DNA from: Lactiplantibacillus paraplantarum
GTDB taxonomy: Bacteria; Bacillota; Bacilli; Lactobacillales; Lactobacillaceae
Direction of reading: 5' to 3'
Length of the DNA: 64,000 nt
Assembly: GCF_003641145.1 (NCBI RefSeq)
Contig: NZ_CP032744.1
Location: 1,550,001 to 1,614,000, forward strand
Positions 8,320 to 15,968 of this stretch are shown in pieces. The stretch's first letter is position 1; the number at the start of each line of letters is the position of its first letter. A program made the position numbers and the translations under genes. Under the pieces are notes generated by a model. The model saw only the letters and a list, made by a program, of their open reading frames with translations, made no database searches and was not told where the DNA came from.

Positions 8320-9428
8320 AGACTTTAAAGCTCGTGTTACTACACACGAGCTTTAATTTTCTCTATCAAACATTTTATAAAATGTTTGGACCTAAAAAAG
8401 GGCGCATTACGTTAGCAACAATGCGTAGCGACCAATTAAATGATAATTTAAAAGCTCTCCATCAGGGGCTATTGATGACTGATATTAATCAGATTAAGAT
8501 ATTTTGCTATCATTATGACCGTACGTTTTCTGGTAAATTAGGATTCTTACTCGCCTCAATTAAAGCACTGTACCTAATTGCGAGATCTGATGTGTTTGTC
8601 ATTGATGATTACTTTTTTCCGCTATATGCAATTCACAAGCACGAGGACAATCAAGTGGTACAATTATGGCATGCAATTGGGTCCTTAAAAAAATTTGGAT
8701 TAAGTTTACCAGATGCTAATCAAAGCGTTATGCGGCCACACACGAACTATGATTGGGTCTTGATTAATGCTAAAACGGATCAGCGGGCATATTTGGACGC
8801 CATGGCCATTGATGAAGCCCATGTCTTGGCAATCGGTTCCCCAATGGTCGATGATTTGCTCAACCGCCTGCCACAGTGCAATTCTGCTGTTCGCCGTATT
8901 TTATATTCACCTACTTATCGGCCTGGCGCCCAAGGTAAACAACAAGTTATGAATTATGTTAAGAATATGATTGATGCTTGTCAACAGTTAACCGGCCAAT
9001 GGGAAATTTATATTTCACTACACCCATATTTAAAACTTACGGCCATGGCCCTACCAAAAAATGTTCATATTTTTCAAGATGCGGAGAAAGTTAAGACACT
9101 AATGCCAACTGTTGATTTATTTATTACTGATTATTCATCATTATCGTTGACGTTCAGTTATTTTGAACGGCCTATTTTACTTTATACGCCCGATTATGAT
9201 ACTTACATGCAAACTTCTGGATTTTACGTCGATTACTATCAATATTTAAAAGCACCTTATTTTAACCAAGCTACTCAGGTTGTAAATTATATTAATAATA
9301 AATTGGATCACATGGATTTGTCCTATGTACGCCACTTAAAACAAAAGACATTTCCACATCAAGATGGCCGTAACACCGGACGGGTTGTTCAATTTGTTAA
9401 AAAATTAACAAGGGAGAATAATAAATGA
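8307..9428 (+). CDS. tarK: Teichoic acid glycerol/ribitol-phosphate transferase TarK
   Basis: A 373-residue member of the CDP-glycerol/CDP-ribitol phosphotransferase family (TagF/TarL fold), acting at the inner face of the membrane on undecaprenyl-linked teichoic acid precursor. The conserved QLWHAIGSLKKFG is at about residue 119, with the catalytic-type His122, and FITDYSSLSL occurs in the C-terminal half. It is shorter than TarL and probably adds the first alditol phosphate units; that split of labour is inference. The ATG at 8307 is chosen over the upstream in-frame ATG at 8286 because AAGGAGGTGA lies directly before it. A perfect hairpin sits in codons 7-17. Confidence 0.85.
   Translation: MGRLKTLKLVLLHTSFNFLYQTFYKMFGPKKGRITLATMRSDQLNDNLKALHQGLLMTDINQIKIFCYHYDRTFSGKLGFLLASIKALYLIARSDVFVIDDYFFPLYAIHKHEDNQVVQLWHAIGSLKKFGLSLPDANQSVMRPHTNYDWVLINAKTDQRAYLDAMAIDEAHVLAIGSPMVDDLLNRLPQCNSAVRRILYSPTYRPGAQGKQQVMNYVKNMIDACQQLTGQWEIYISLHPYLKLTAMALPKNVHIFQDAEKVKTLMPTVDLFITDYSSLSLTFSYFERPILLYTPDYDTYMQTSGFYVDYYQYLKAPYFNQATQVVNYINNKLDHMDLSYVRHLKQKTFPHQDGRNTGRVVQFVKKLTRENNK
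8325..8356 (+). promoter_or_regulatory. Perfect stem-loop inside the 5' end of tarK
   Basis: TTAAAGCTCGTGT (8325-8337) is followed by the loop TACTAC and its exact complement ACACGAGCTTTAA (8344-8356), then TTTT. The 13-bp stem lies 16 bases after the tarK start codon and has the shape of an attenuator or weak terminator within the coding sequence. Confidence 0.5.
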
Positions 9429-11320
9429 TACAACGATTAAAACGAATTGCACGCCGAATCATATATGGACGCAAACAACCTCAATACACTGATACCGAAG
9501 CTATATCTGACACACCCACCGCCAACGAAAATATTGCTTTTTTGAATACATTACGAATTGAAAAGGATGCTGAATCATTAATCAAGCGCCAAGTTACTAA
9601 ATTAGCATTCAATAGTTCTTATTTAGTCATTGAGGGAACTGCTTGGTTTGAAAACTATCCAGAGCAAGATACTGAGCGGATTATCAAAAGCCTTGTATTA
9701 ACTAATGATATGGGCGAAGAACTTGAAATTCCGTTAATTAATACTCACAGTGAAAATACAGATTTTCCTTACGCAGGATATCATGGTGATGTTAACTTCT
9801 CAACACTTAGCAATGGTAAACCACTAATACCAGGAACCTATGAAATCAAGATCCAGTTAAAACAATATCTAGGCAACGGTTGGCTAATTCGTCGGACAAC
9901 CATCGGTCAAGTTGCCGATACTCAGCAGGATTTAAATTATACGACCAAAATGACCAGTTATTCAGCTAAGAGTAACAAATCATACAGTTTAATTTTCCGC
10001 TACAATTTGGCTGCCCAAGCATTAAAAGTGACGTCATACAAGCTGAGCGATGTTAACCCGCTTGAAAATGAATTCACTGAAGATGTTGGCTTAGACAGTG
10101 CCGCTATGCGGGCTATTAAACGCCGTGCCTTAAAAGTGTGGTATCGCTGGTATTGTCTGCAACCGATTCATAAGAAACAAATTTCATTTGTTTCCGATAG
10201 TCGGGTCACTATTTCTGGTAATTTTGAGTTTATTTATCAGGAACTAAAACGCCGCAACACTGATTTTAAAATTTCATTTTATTTAAAACCAAGTATTAAA
10301 ACTAAAAAGTCTTGGAAAGAGGTCCGGACGTTAGCCAAAGCCTTGGCAACTAGTCGCTATGTCATTTTAGATGACTTTTACCCGTTAGTTTATCCATTGC
10401 ATATTCGCGAAAATGCGGATTTGATTCAAGTTTGGCACGCTGTAGGGGCCTTTAAAACGTTTGGTTACAGTCGCTTAGGGATGCCCGGTGGTCCCAAGAT
10501 TCAATCTTTGAATCATCGCAACTATACTAAAGCCTTAGTTTCTTCTCACAATATTGCGGATAAGTACGCAGAAGGATTTGGAATTGCCCCGGATAAAGTT
10601 CAACCGTTGGGTATTCCTCGAACTGATATCTTCTTTGACGAACCTAAGAAACAAGCTATTCGGGAACGATTAGAGAATGATTTACCATTTATTAAAGGTA
10701 AAAAGGTTATTCTCTTTGCGCCAACCTTCCGTGGTAATGGACAACAGTCGGCGTACTACCCATTTGAAATGTTAAATTTCAAAGAAATCTATGAAGCTCT
10801 GCACGAAGATTACGTCTTTTTATTGAAGATTCATCCGTTTGTGCAGAATAAACCGACCTTACCGTATGAATATTCAAACTTCTATTACGATGTTTCTGAT
10901 TATCGGGAAATCAACGATTTGCTACTTGTTGCCGATCAATTAATTACCGATTATTCGTCAGTATGTTTCGAATACGCATTACTGAATCGGCCAATGATTT
11001 TCTTTGCGCCTGATTTGGCTGATTACATGCAATCCCGGAGTTTCTACTTTAACTACTTTGACTTTATTCCAGGTAGTTTGGCTGAAAATACGGGTGAGTT
11101 GATCAATCAGCTACAGCATCCGCAGGTCGACCAAGCTAAATTAGATGGCTTCGTAAACTTCTTCTTTGACGATTTAGATGGCAAGTCTACGGCTCGTTTT
11201 GTAGATGCGCTTGAAAATGATTTTGTAGATCCAGATGCAGCTGAATTAGAAAATACTGATGGTTTAGCCATTAGTGAAGATGGCAAGATTATTCCTGACT
11301 GGGGTAAAAAGGCCAAATAA
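9425..11320 (+). CDS. tarL: Poly(ribitol phosphate) polymerase TarL
   Basis: A 631-residue CDP-ribitol ribitolphosphotransferase of the TagF/TarL family, which should polymerise the wall teichoic acid main chain from CDP-ribitol. The first 250 residues form an N-terminal domain rich in beta strands, as in large TarL/TagF proteins. The transferase domain carries IQVWHAVGAFKTFGYS (His338) and LITDYSSVCFEYALL near residue 520. The start overlaps the tarK stop in ATGA, indicating translational coupling. It is the last gene before the operon terminator. The choice of ribitol over glycerol rests on the linked tarI and tarJ. Confidence 0.88.
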   Translation: MIQRLKRIARRIIYGRKQPQYTDTEAISDTPTANENIAFLNTLRIEKDAESLIKRQVTKLAFNSSYLVIEGTAWFENYPEQDTERIIKSLVLTNDMGEELEIPLINTHSENTDFPYAGYHGDVNFSTLSNGKPLIPGTYEIKIQLKQYLGNGWLIRRTTIGQVADTQQDLNYTTKMTSYSAKSNKSYSLIFRYNLAAQALKVTSYKLSDVNPLENEFTEDVGLDSAAMRAIKRRALKVWYRWYCLQPIHKKQISFVSDSRVTISGNFEFIYQELKRRNTDFKISFYLKPSIKTKKSWKEVRTLAKALATSRYVILDDFYPLVYPLHIRENADLIQVWHAVGAFKTFGYSRLGMPGGPKIQSLNHRNYTKALVSSHNIADKYAEGFGIAPDKVQPLGIPRTDIFFDEPKKQAIRERLENDLPFIKGKKVILFAPTFRGNGQQSAYYPFEMLNFKEIYEALHEDYVFLLKIHPFVQNKPTLPYEYSNFYYDVSDYREINDLLLVADQLITDYSSVCFEYALLNRPMIFFAPDLADYMQSRSFYFNYFDFIPGSLAENTGELINQLQHPQVDQAKLDGFVNFFFDDLDGKSTARFVDALENDFVDPDAAELENTDGLAISEDGKIIPDWGKKAK

Positions 11321-11333
11321 TATGATAAACTGG

Positions 11334-11392
11334 AACAGTCAGTGGCACTATCAGCGCTTTGAAGATGCTGATAATGTGATTGGCTGTTTTTT
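11334..11392 (+). terminator. Terminator of the tarIJKL operon
   Basis: A long imperfect hairpin starts 13 bases after tarL: AACAG pairs with CTGTT at the base, and an inner perfect TATCAGC/GCTGATA stem carries the loop. Six T residues follow. A 30-codon open frame across the same bases is explained by this structure. Confidence 0.7.
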
Positions 11393-11416
11393 GATTACTA
11401 GTAGGAGGAATTAATC

Positions 11417-11944
11417 ATGGCACAAATTATGACTCGACGGTTAACAACTGCTGACGTCACTCAATTACAACAGATTAGCATTGAAACATTCAAGGATACA
11501 TTTGGAAGCCAAAATACGGCTGAAAATATGGCGGCATACTTACAGGACGCTTATAACGTTCCCAAGTTAGTAGCTGAGTTAGCAGAACCTGAATCTCAAT
11601 TCTATTTTGTTGAACGTTCAGGGGAGTCACTAGGATACTTAAAATTAAACACTGGACAAGCCCAATCAGAAGCAATGGGACCAGACACCTTAGAAGTCGA
11701 ACGTATTTATATCCGACAGGCCTTTCAACATCAAGGACTTGGCAATCAATTCATGGCACAGGCTATTCAAATTGCTCAAGCCGCTGAGAAACAAAAAATT
11801 TGGCTCGGCGTTTGGGAACATAATGAACCAGCAAAGGCCTTCTATACGAAATGGGGGTTTAAACAATTTGGGGCACATGACTTTGTAATGGGAGACGATC
11901 GGCAAACTGATTTATTAATGATTAAATCGTTGACTAAAAATTAG
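11417..11944 (+). CDS. GNAT-family N-acetyltransferase
   Basis: A 175-residue protein of the GNAT fold, which transfers an acetyl group from acetyl-CoA to an amine. The acetyl-CoA binding region is visible as VERIYIRQAFQHQGLGNQFM, containing the Q-x-x-G-x-G/N loop, and the later WLGVWEHNEPAKAFYTKWGF is a typical C-terminal GNAT segment. GGAGG is 8 bases before the ATG. The substrate could be a small molecule or a protein and cannot be told from sequence. It follows the tar operon terminator and is probably independent. Confidence 0.85.
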   Translation: MAQIMTRRLTTADVTQLQQISIETFKDTFGSQNTAENMAAYLQDAYNVPKLVAELAEPESQFYFVERSGESLGYLKLNTGQAQSEAMGPDTLEVERIYIRQAFQHQGLGNQFMAQAIQIAQAAEKQKIWLGVWEHNEPAKAFYTKWGFKQFGAHDFVMGDDRQTDLLMIKSLTKN

Positions 11945-12040
11945 TTTTAACGATAGTACCTGATTGGCTAGATGGGCAAGTAAGCACTAATAAGATTAGT
12001 TTGATTTTTCTAATTTGACGTGCCACCCCACTAAAAACCT

Positions 12041-12069
12041 TTGCTTTTACTCTGCAGGGGGCTTATACT
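12041..12069 (+). promoter_or_regulatory. Promoter of the OhrR-like regulator
   Basis: TTGCTT (12041-12046) and TATACT (12064-12069) are exactly 17 bases apart. The predicted start of transcription falls at the left edge of the palindromic operator at 12077-12090, so a bound repressor would block it. Confidence 0.6.
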
Positions 12070-12076
12070 GTTAATC

Positions 12077-12090
12077 AATCGTACACGATT
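12077..12090 (+). promoter_or_regulatory. Putative OhrR/MarR operator, site 1
   Basis: AATCGT-AC-ACGATT is a 14-base inverted repeat between the promoter and the start of the MarR-family gene. Its core TCGTACACGA is nearly identical to a second palindrome before the next gene, which supports autoregulation. Confidence 0.6.
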
Positions 12091-12105
12091 AAAAGGAGTA
12101 TGTTT

Positions 12106-12543
12106 ATGACACCAGAAATCGACTTGGCTAATCAGCTCTGTTTTAGCATTTACAATGCCAATCGGCTGTTTAACAAATTTTATGTCGAGGCATTAGCACC
12201 GTTTAAGCTGACATATGCGCAGTATCTCGTTTTAATGGCGTTATGGGAACATGATGACCAGTCATTGCATGAGTTAGGTCAGGTCCTACGCTTGAATAGC
12301 AATACCTTAACACCACTGTTACGGCGCATGGAGGACGCAGGGTGGCTGCAGCGGGAACGACCAGTAACGGATCGTCGCCAGCTAGTCATTCACCTTACGA
12401 CTCAAGGGAAGCAACAACAAGCAGCGATTGAAACGGCGATTGCGACTTGTATTGGTCATTATCACTTAACAGTTGATGAATATCAGCAAGCGTTGGCATT
12501 AAACCAGAAAATAGTGACGACATTGTCACAAGATTTGGCCTAA
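12106..12543 (+). CDS. MarR-family regulator, OhrR type
   Basis: A 145-residue winged-helix repressor. The start NQLCFSIYNANRLFNKFY places a Cys at residue 12 in the position of the peroxide-sensing Cys of OhrR proteins, followed by the family's LTYAQYLVLMALWE and LNSNTLTPLLRRME (recognition helix) and the wing with TDRRQLVIHLT. OhrR repressors leave DNA when the Cys is oxidised by organic peroxide. The ATG at 12106 is preferred to one at 12100, which is too close to GGAG. Its likely targets are its own gene and the adjacent oxidoreductase, as each has the same palindrome in front. Confidence 0.85.
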   Translation: MTPEIDLANQLCFSIYNANRLFNKFYVEALAPFKLTYAQYLVLMALWEHDDQSLHELGQVLRLNSNTLTPLLRRMEDAGWLQRERPVTDRRQLVIHLTTQGKQQQAAIETAIATCIGHYHLTVDEYQQALALNQKIVTTLSQDLA

Positions 12544-12564
12544 GCGGGCCTTTTTATTGGCTAT

Positions 12565-12584
12565 TTCAGTCGTGCACGATTGAA
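12565..12584 (+). promoter_or_regulatory. Putative OhrR/MarR operator, site 2
   Basis: TTCAGTCGTGCACGATTGAA is a 20-base near-perfect palindrome with a fully symmetric TCGTGCACGA core. It sits between the regulator and the oxidoreductase gene, 28 bases before the latter's ATG. Confidence 0.6.
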
Positions 12585-12611
12585 ATGCAGAAATTTTAGG
12601 AGGATCTTTAT

Positions 12612-13964
12612 ATGGCAGATTATGACACAATTTTTATCGGTAGTGGTCACGCGACATGGCACGCAGCAGTGACACTAGCTCAAGCACAACAAAATGTGGC
12701 AATTATCGAAGAGGATACGATTGCCGGAACATGCACTAACTTTGGTTGCGATGCTAAGATCCTGTTGGACGGACCTTTCGAGTTGACTGAACAACTCAAA
12801 CAATATCAGGGGATTGGCGTTAACACATCTCCAACCATCGATTGGGCACAGCTGATGGCTTATAAGCAGCAAATCATTCAGCCCTTAGCCATGCAAATGA
12901 CGGCGATATTCAAACAATTAGGTATTACAATTATTACCGGTCATGGTGAACTAACTGATACGCATACCGTTCAAGTTGATACTACCAAATATACGGCTGA
13001 CAACATCGTCATTGGAACCGGTCAGCGACCGGCTAAATTAGCGATTCCGGGTGCCGACCTCATGCACGACAGCCGTGATTTTCTTGATCTTCCAACCATG
13101 CCTAAACGCTTGACCTTGATCGGCGCGGGAATTATTTCACTAGAATTTGCTAACATGGCAGTGCTACTAGGATCAGAAGTGCATATTATTGAGTTTGCTG
13201 ACCGAGCACTACCAGCTTTCTATTCAAAACACGTTGAAAAGATAATGGCACATCTGCAAGCTGCCGGGGTTCATTTCCACTTTGGTGAAGCGCTTAGTCG
13301 AGTTACTCAAACAGCGACGGGGTTATTAGCAACTACTAAGAGTGGGCTGTCAATTGTAAGTGATGATATCATTGCAGCGACGGGTCGCATTCCTAACATT
13401 GAGCATTTAGGGCTAACGACAGTCGGTATTGAGACTGATCGTCATGGTATCATCGTAGACGACCATCTACGGACGACTGTTTCTAACATTTACGCAAGTG
13501 GTGATGTGATTAGCAAGAGGTTACCTAAATTAACACCGACCGCAACGTTTGAATCAAACTACATTGCAGCTCAATTACTTGGAAATACGGCTGCCATCGA
13601 TTATCCGGTGATTCCATCAGTTGTCTTCACGTTACCAAGAATCGCGCAAGTCGGTATCAGTGTTGAAACTGCCAAGAGTGATACTGAGCATTTTCATGTT
13701 CAGGAATTACCATACGGCAAGCTATTAGCTTTCCAATATCAGAATGAGGTTGACGCGGACTTACAATTGGTTTTTGACCAGGCCAACTACTTAGTTGGAG
13801 CTGCCATATACGGTAATGGTGCACCTGACTTAATTAATTTACTGACGATGCTCATTACTGACCATGTATCAGCTAACGAATTAAGTCATAAAATTTTTGC
13901 TTTTCCAAGTGCGTCGGTGGGAATTATTGACATGTTGACGCCACTATTACATCATGATCGATAA
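12612..13964 (+). CDS. Pyridine nucleotide-disulfide oxidoreductase (FAD)
   Basis: A 450-residue flavoprotein of the glutathione reductase/dihydrolipoamide dehydrogenase class. The FAD loop is IFIGSGHATWHAA at residues 7-19, the redox pair is GTCTNFGC (Cys41, Cys46), the second dinucleotide loop is LIGAGIISLEFA, and YASGDV is the late FAD contact. An acidic residue (IIEF) after the second Rossmann strand suggests NADH preference. The C-terminal dimer region reads FAFPSAS where glutathione reductases have a His-Pro-Thr-Ser-Glu block, so the usual acid-base His is not at that place. An OhrR operator in front suggests a peroxide-induced role. Confidence 0.85.
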   Translation: MADYDTIFIGSGHATWHAAVTLAQAQQNVAIIEEDTIAGTCTNFGCDAKILLDGPFELTEQLKQYQGIGVNTSPTIDWAQLMAYKQQIIQPLAMQMTAIFKQLGITIITGHGELTDTHTVQVDTTKYTADNIVIGTGQRPAKLAIPGADLMHDSRDFLDLPTMPKRLTLIGAGIISLEFANMAVLLGSEVHIIEFADRALPAFYSKHVEKIMAHLQAAGVHFHFGEALSRVTQTATGLLATTKSGLSIVSDDIIAATGRIPNIEHLGLTTVGIETDRHGIIVDDHLRTTVSNIYASGDVISKRLPKLTPTATFESNYIAAQLLGNTAAIDYPVIPSVVFTLPRIAQVGISVETAKSDTEHFHVQELPYGKLLAFQYQNEVDADLQLVFDQANYLVGAAIYGNGAPDLINLLTMLITDHVSANELSHKIFAFPSASVGIIDMLTPLLHHDR

Positions 13965-13979
13965 GTGAATAAATTTACC

Positions 13980-14025
13980 AACACAAAAAATACTGTGCAG
14001 ACTGCCTGCCAGTATTTTTTGTGTT
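13980..14025. terminator. Bidirectional terminator
   Basis: A 16-bp stem (AACACAAAAAATACTG and its complement ending at 14025) lies between two convergent genes, the oxidoreductase and the small membrane protein. A/T-rich flanks on both sides fit use in both directions. Confidence 0.8.
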
Positions 14026-14033
14026 ATCAAACG

Positions 14034-14444
14034 TCAGCTTCGATAATTCGTTGCGATCAAGCCTGCTAATTTGGACAGGAATACAATCAAGCCAACGAGT
14101 ATCCAGGTCATGCTTCCCCAATCCAACCAAGTAGCCCGGACAAATAAACTAATCAAAATGAACCAATTCATCCCGAATAGCCACCAGCTAAAATCAGTCC
14201 TGAAAATGGTCAGCCATAACAACGGCGGTAAACGCTGATTTAGTGGCATGATTGCCAGCAATACTGCCGGAATAAGCGCGCTCTCCAGCATCGCAAAGTA
14301 ATGGTGGGGATCACTAGTATAGGCGACGGCGCCCAACCAGCCATAGTGACTTGGAATAGCCGGCAGTAACGCTGATTGTCCGAGATAGACCAGCACTGGT
14401 TGACCAATTAATAATCCCAATAATCCCCAGGTCGATTTTTTCAT
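14034..14444 (-). CDS. Small integral membrane protein, unknown
   Basis: A 136-residue protein with about four membrane-spanning segments and a basic C-terminal tail. The start has AAGGA 12 bases upstream. I recognise no family or motif. It is convergent with the oxidoreductase and divergent from the glycosyltransferase gene, so it is a single-gene unit. Confidence 0.65.
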   Translation of the reverse strand: MKKSTWGLLGLLIGQPVLVYLGQSALLPAIPSHYGWLGAVAYTSDPHHYFAMLESALIPAVLLAIMPLNQRLPPLLWLTIFRTDFSWWLFGMNWFILISLFVRATWLDWGSMTWILVGLIVFLSKLAGLIATNYRS

Positions 14445-14649
14445 GAATATACGCCATCCTTATTATTGAATAATGTTATTTTAACAATCTACATCGTATG
14501 CTAACTATCGAATAATTGTAAACTTCTGATAAAGAAAGGGTAAATGCAGGCCATGATTTGTTCACTATGCTTTCAAAATATAAGTAATGGGTATTTTAAA
14601 ACAGTATGCGTATAATAACCACTTAATAAGTTTATTTGGGGGAGTTATG

Positions 14650-15951
14650 ATGATAATAATTAGAGTTTCAATTATGATTTCAGTCGTTTTTTACTTATAT
14701 TTTATTATTAATCTATTGTTAATTAATCACTACCGAGAACCCACTCAAACGTACGAGAAGGGGCCAACACCGTACGAATTATTTCTGGTCATTCCAGTTC
14801 TCAATGAAGAACAAGTGATTACTAAAACCATTGCACGACTTTCAAAATCTCTTGCACAATTGCCATCGACAATTCGAGCGCAAATCATTGCTGTCGATGA
14901 TGATTCCACGGACCATAGCCTGTTAATGCTGACCCAGTCATCCTCACCATACTTACAAATCCTACATCGCGCTGGTAATCAACGCGTCGGTAAGGGAGCC
15001 GTTTTAAACACTGCTGTCCAGTATATTCATAAGACACTGGCGACAACCGCTGACACGCATCAAGCAGTCATTGGCGTCCTGGACGCAGATGCTTTTATGA
15101 CCGCCACTGATTTGATACGCGTACTTGCACGATTTGAACAAGAACCGCAGTTAGCAATGCTTCAGACTAGTGTCAGTATTTATAATCAATCCAATTGGCT
15201 CACTAAAATGCAAAACTTTGAGTTTATGGGGGTTAATAACGCTACTCAGCAACTGCGTAATCGGCTCGGTCAAGGGATCGCGTCGGGGAATGGTCAGTTT
15301 GTTCGCTTAGATTTAGCTTTGAAAAATCCATGGGGGAATAGCTTACTAGAGGATCTTGAGTTTACCTTGCGCACCTGGTTGCTTGGTGGGACACGAACCA
15401 CCTTTGATCATACATTAGTTGTGCAACAAGAAGCTATCGAACAACTACGACCATTTTTTCGCCAGCGAGTGCGCTGGTGTCAAGGGGCAGTTCAGTGTAT
15501 GCGTTATTTACCAGCACTATGGCATTCAGGACGATTAAACCACTTTCAAAAGTTAGATACGACTTTTTGGATTCTGATGCCCATCAGTGGCTGTGTTGTC
15601 CCACTCACCAGTCTCACCACCCTAATTGTTCTTGTAAGCCGTAGCGTGCAACATTGGCAATCAGGGTGGCATCATCTCGTCATTGGGACGCTGTTAGCGA
15701 TTGCTTTGATTGCTTGCCTTGTTTTGGCGGCACTATATCAACGGAACTGTACTACTGTTAAACAACCCGTTCGATTCATGACTGCTATCAAGCAAAGTCT
15801 GAGTTTTCAAGCATTTTTATTGATTATTAGTTTGACACCATACGTTGCCATTTATCGACAATTGCGTGGACACACAACGTGGGCTAAAACCCGTCATGGT
15901 ACTACCCGGGCAACGCAATACACTGATTCTGATTTAAAACGCTCATATTAA
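14650..15951 (+). CDS. Membrane glycosyltransferase, family 2
   Basis: A 433-residue processive-type GT2 enzyme. After one N-terminal membrane segment come the catalytic features: VIPVLNEEQ, AVDDDSTDHS (UDP-sugar binding Asp), GVLDADAF (DxD-type metal site), LLEDLEF and QRVRWCQG, the QxxRW motif of polymerising or membrane-linked GT2 enzymes. Three or four C-terminal membrane segments follow. It should transfer sugars from a nucleotide donor to a lipid or polymer at the membrane. The open frame reaches back to 14587, but GGGGGAG lies 5 bases before the ATG at 14650. It is followed by a membrane protein 17 bases downstream. Confidence 0.8.
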   Translation: MIIIRVSIMISVVFYLYFIINLLLINHYREPTQTYEKGPTPYELFLVIPVLNEEQVITKTIARLSKSLAQLPSTIRAQIIAVDDDSTDHSLLMLTQSSSPYLQILHRAGNQRVGKGAVLNTAVQYIHKTLATTADTHQAVIGVLDADAFMTATDLIRVLARFEQEPQLAMLQTSVSIYNQSNWLTKMQNFEFMGVNNATQQLRNRLGQGIASGNGQFVRLDLALKNPWGNSLLEDLEFTLRTWLLGGTRTTFDHTLVVQQEAIEQLRPFFRQRVRWCQGAVQCMRYLPALWHSGRLNHFQKLDTTFWILMPISGCVVPLTSLTTLIVLVSRSVQHWQSGWHHLVIGTLLAIALIACLVLAALYQRNCTTVKQPVRFMTAIKQSLSFQAFLLIISLTPYVAIYRQLRGHTTWAKTRHGTTRATQYTDSDLKRSY

Positions 15952-15968
15952 GATAAGGGTGAATTTCT

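Noticed and set aside
11322-11414. 30-codon open frame between tarL and the GNAT gene
   Set aside because: It lies across the imperfect hairpin and T6 run that form the tar operon terminator, and its composition follows from the paired arms.
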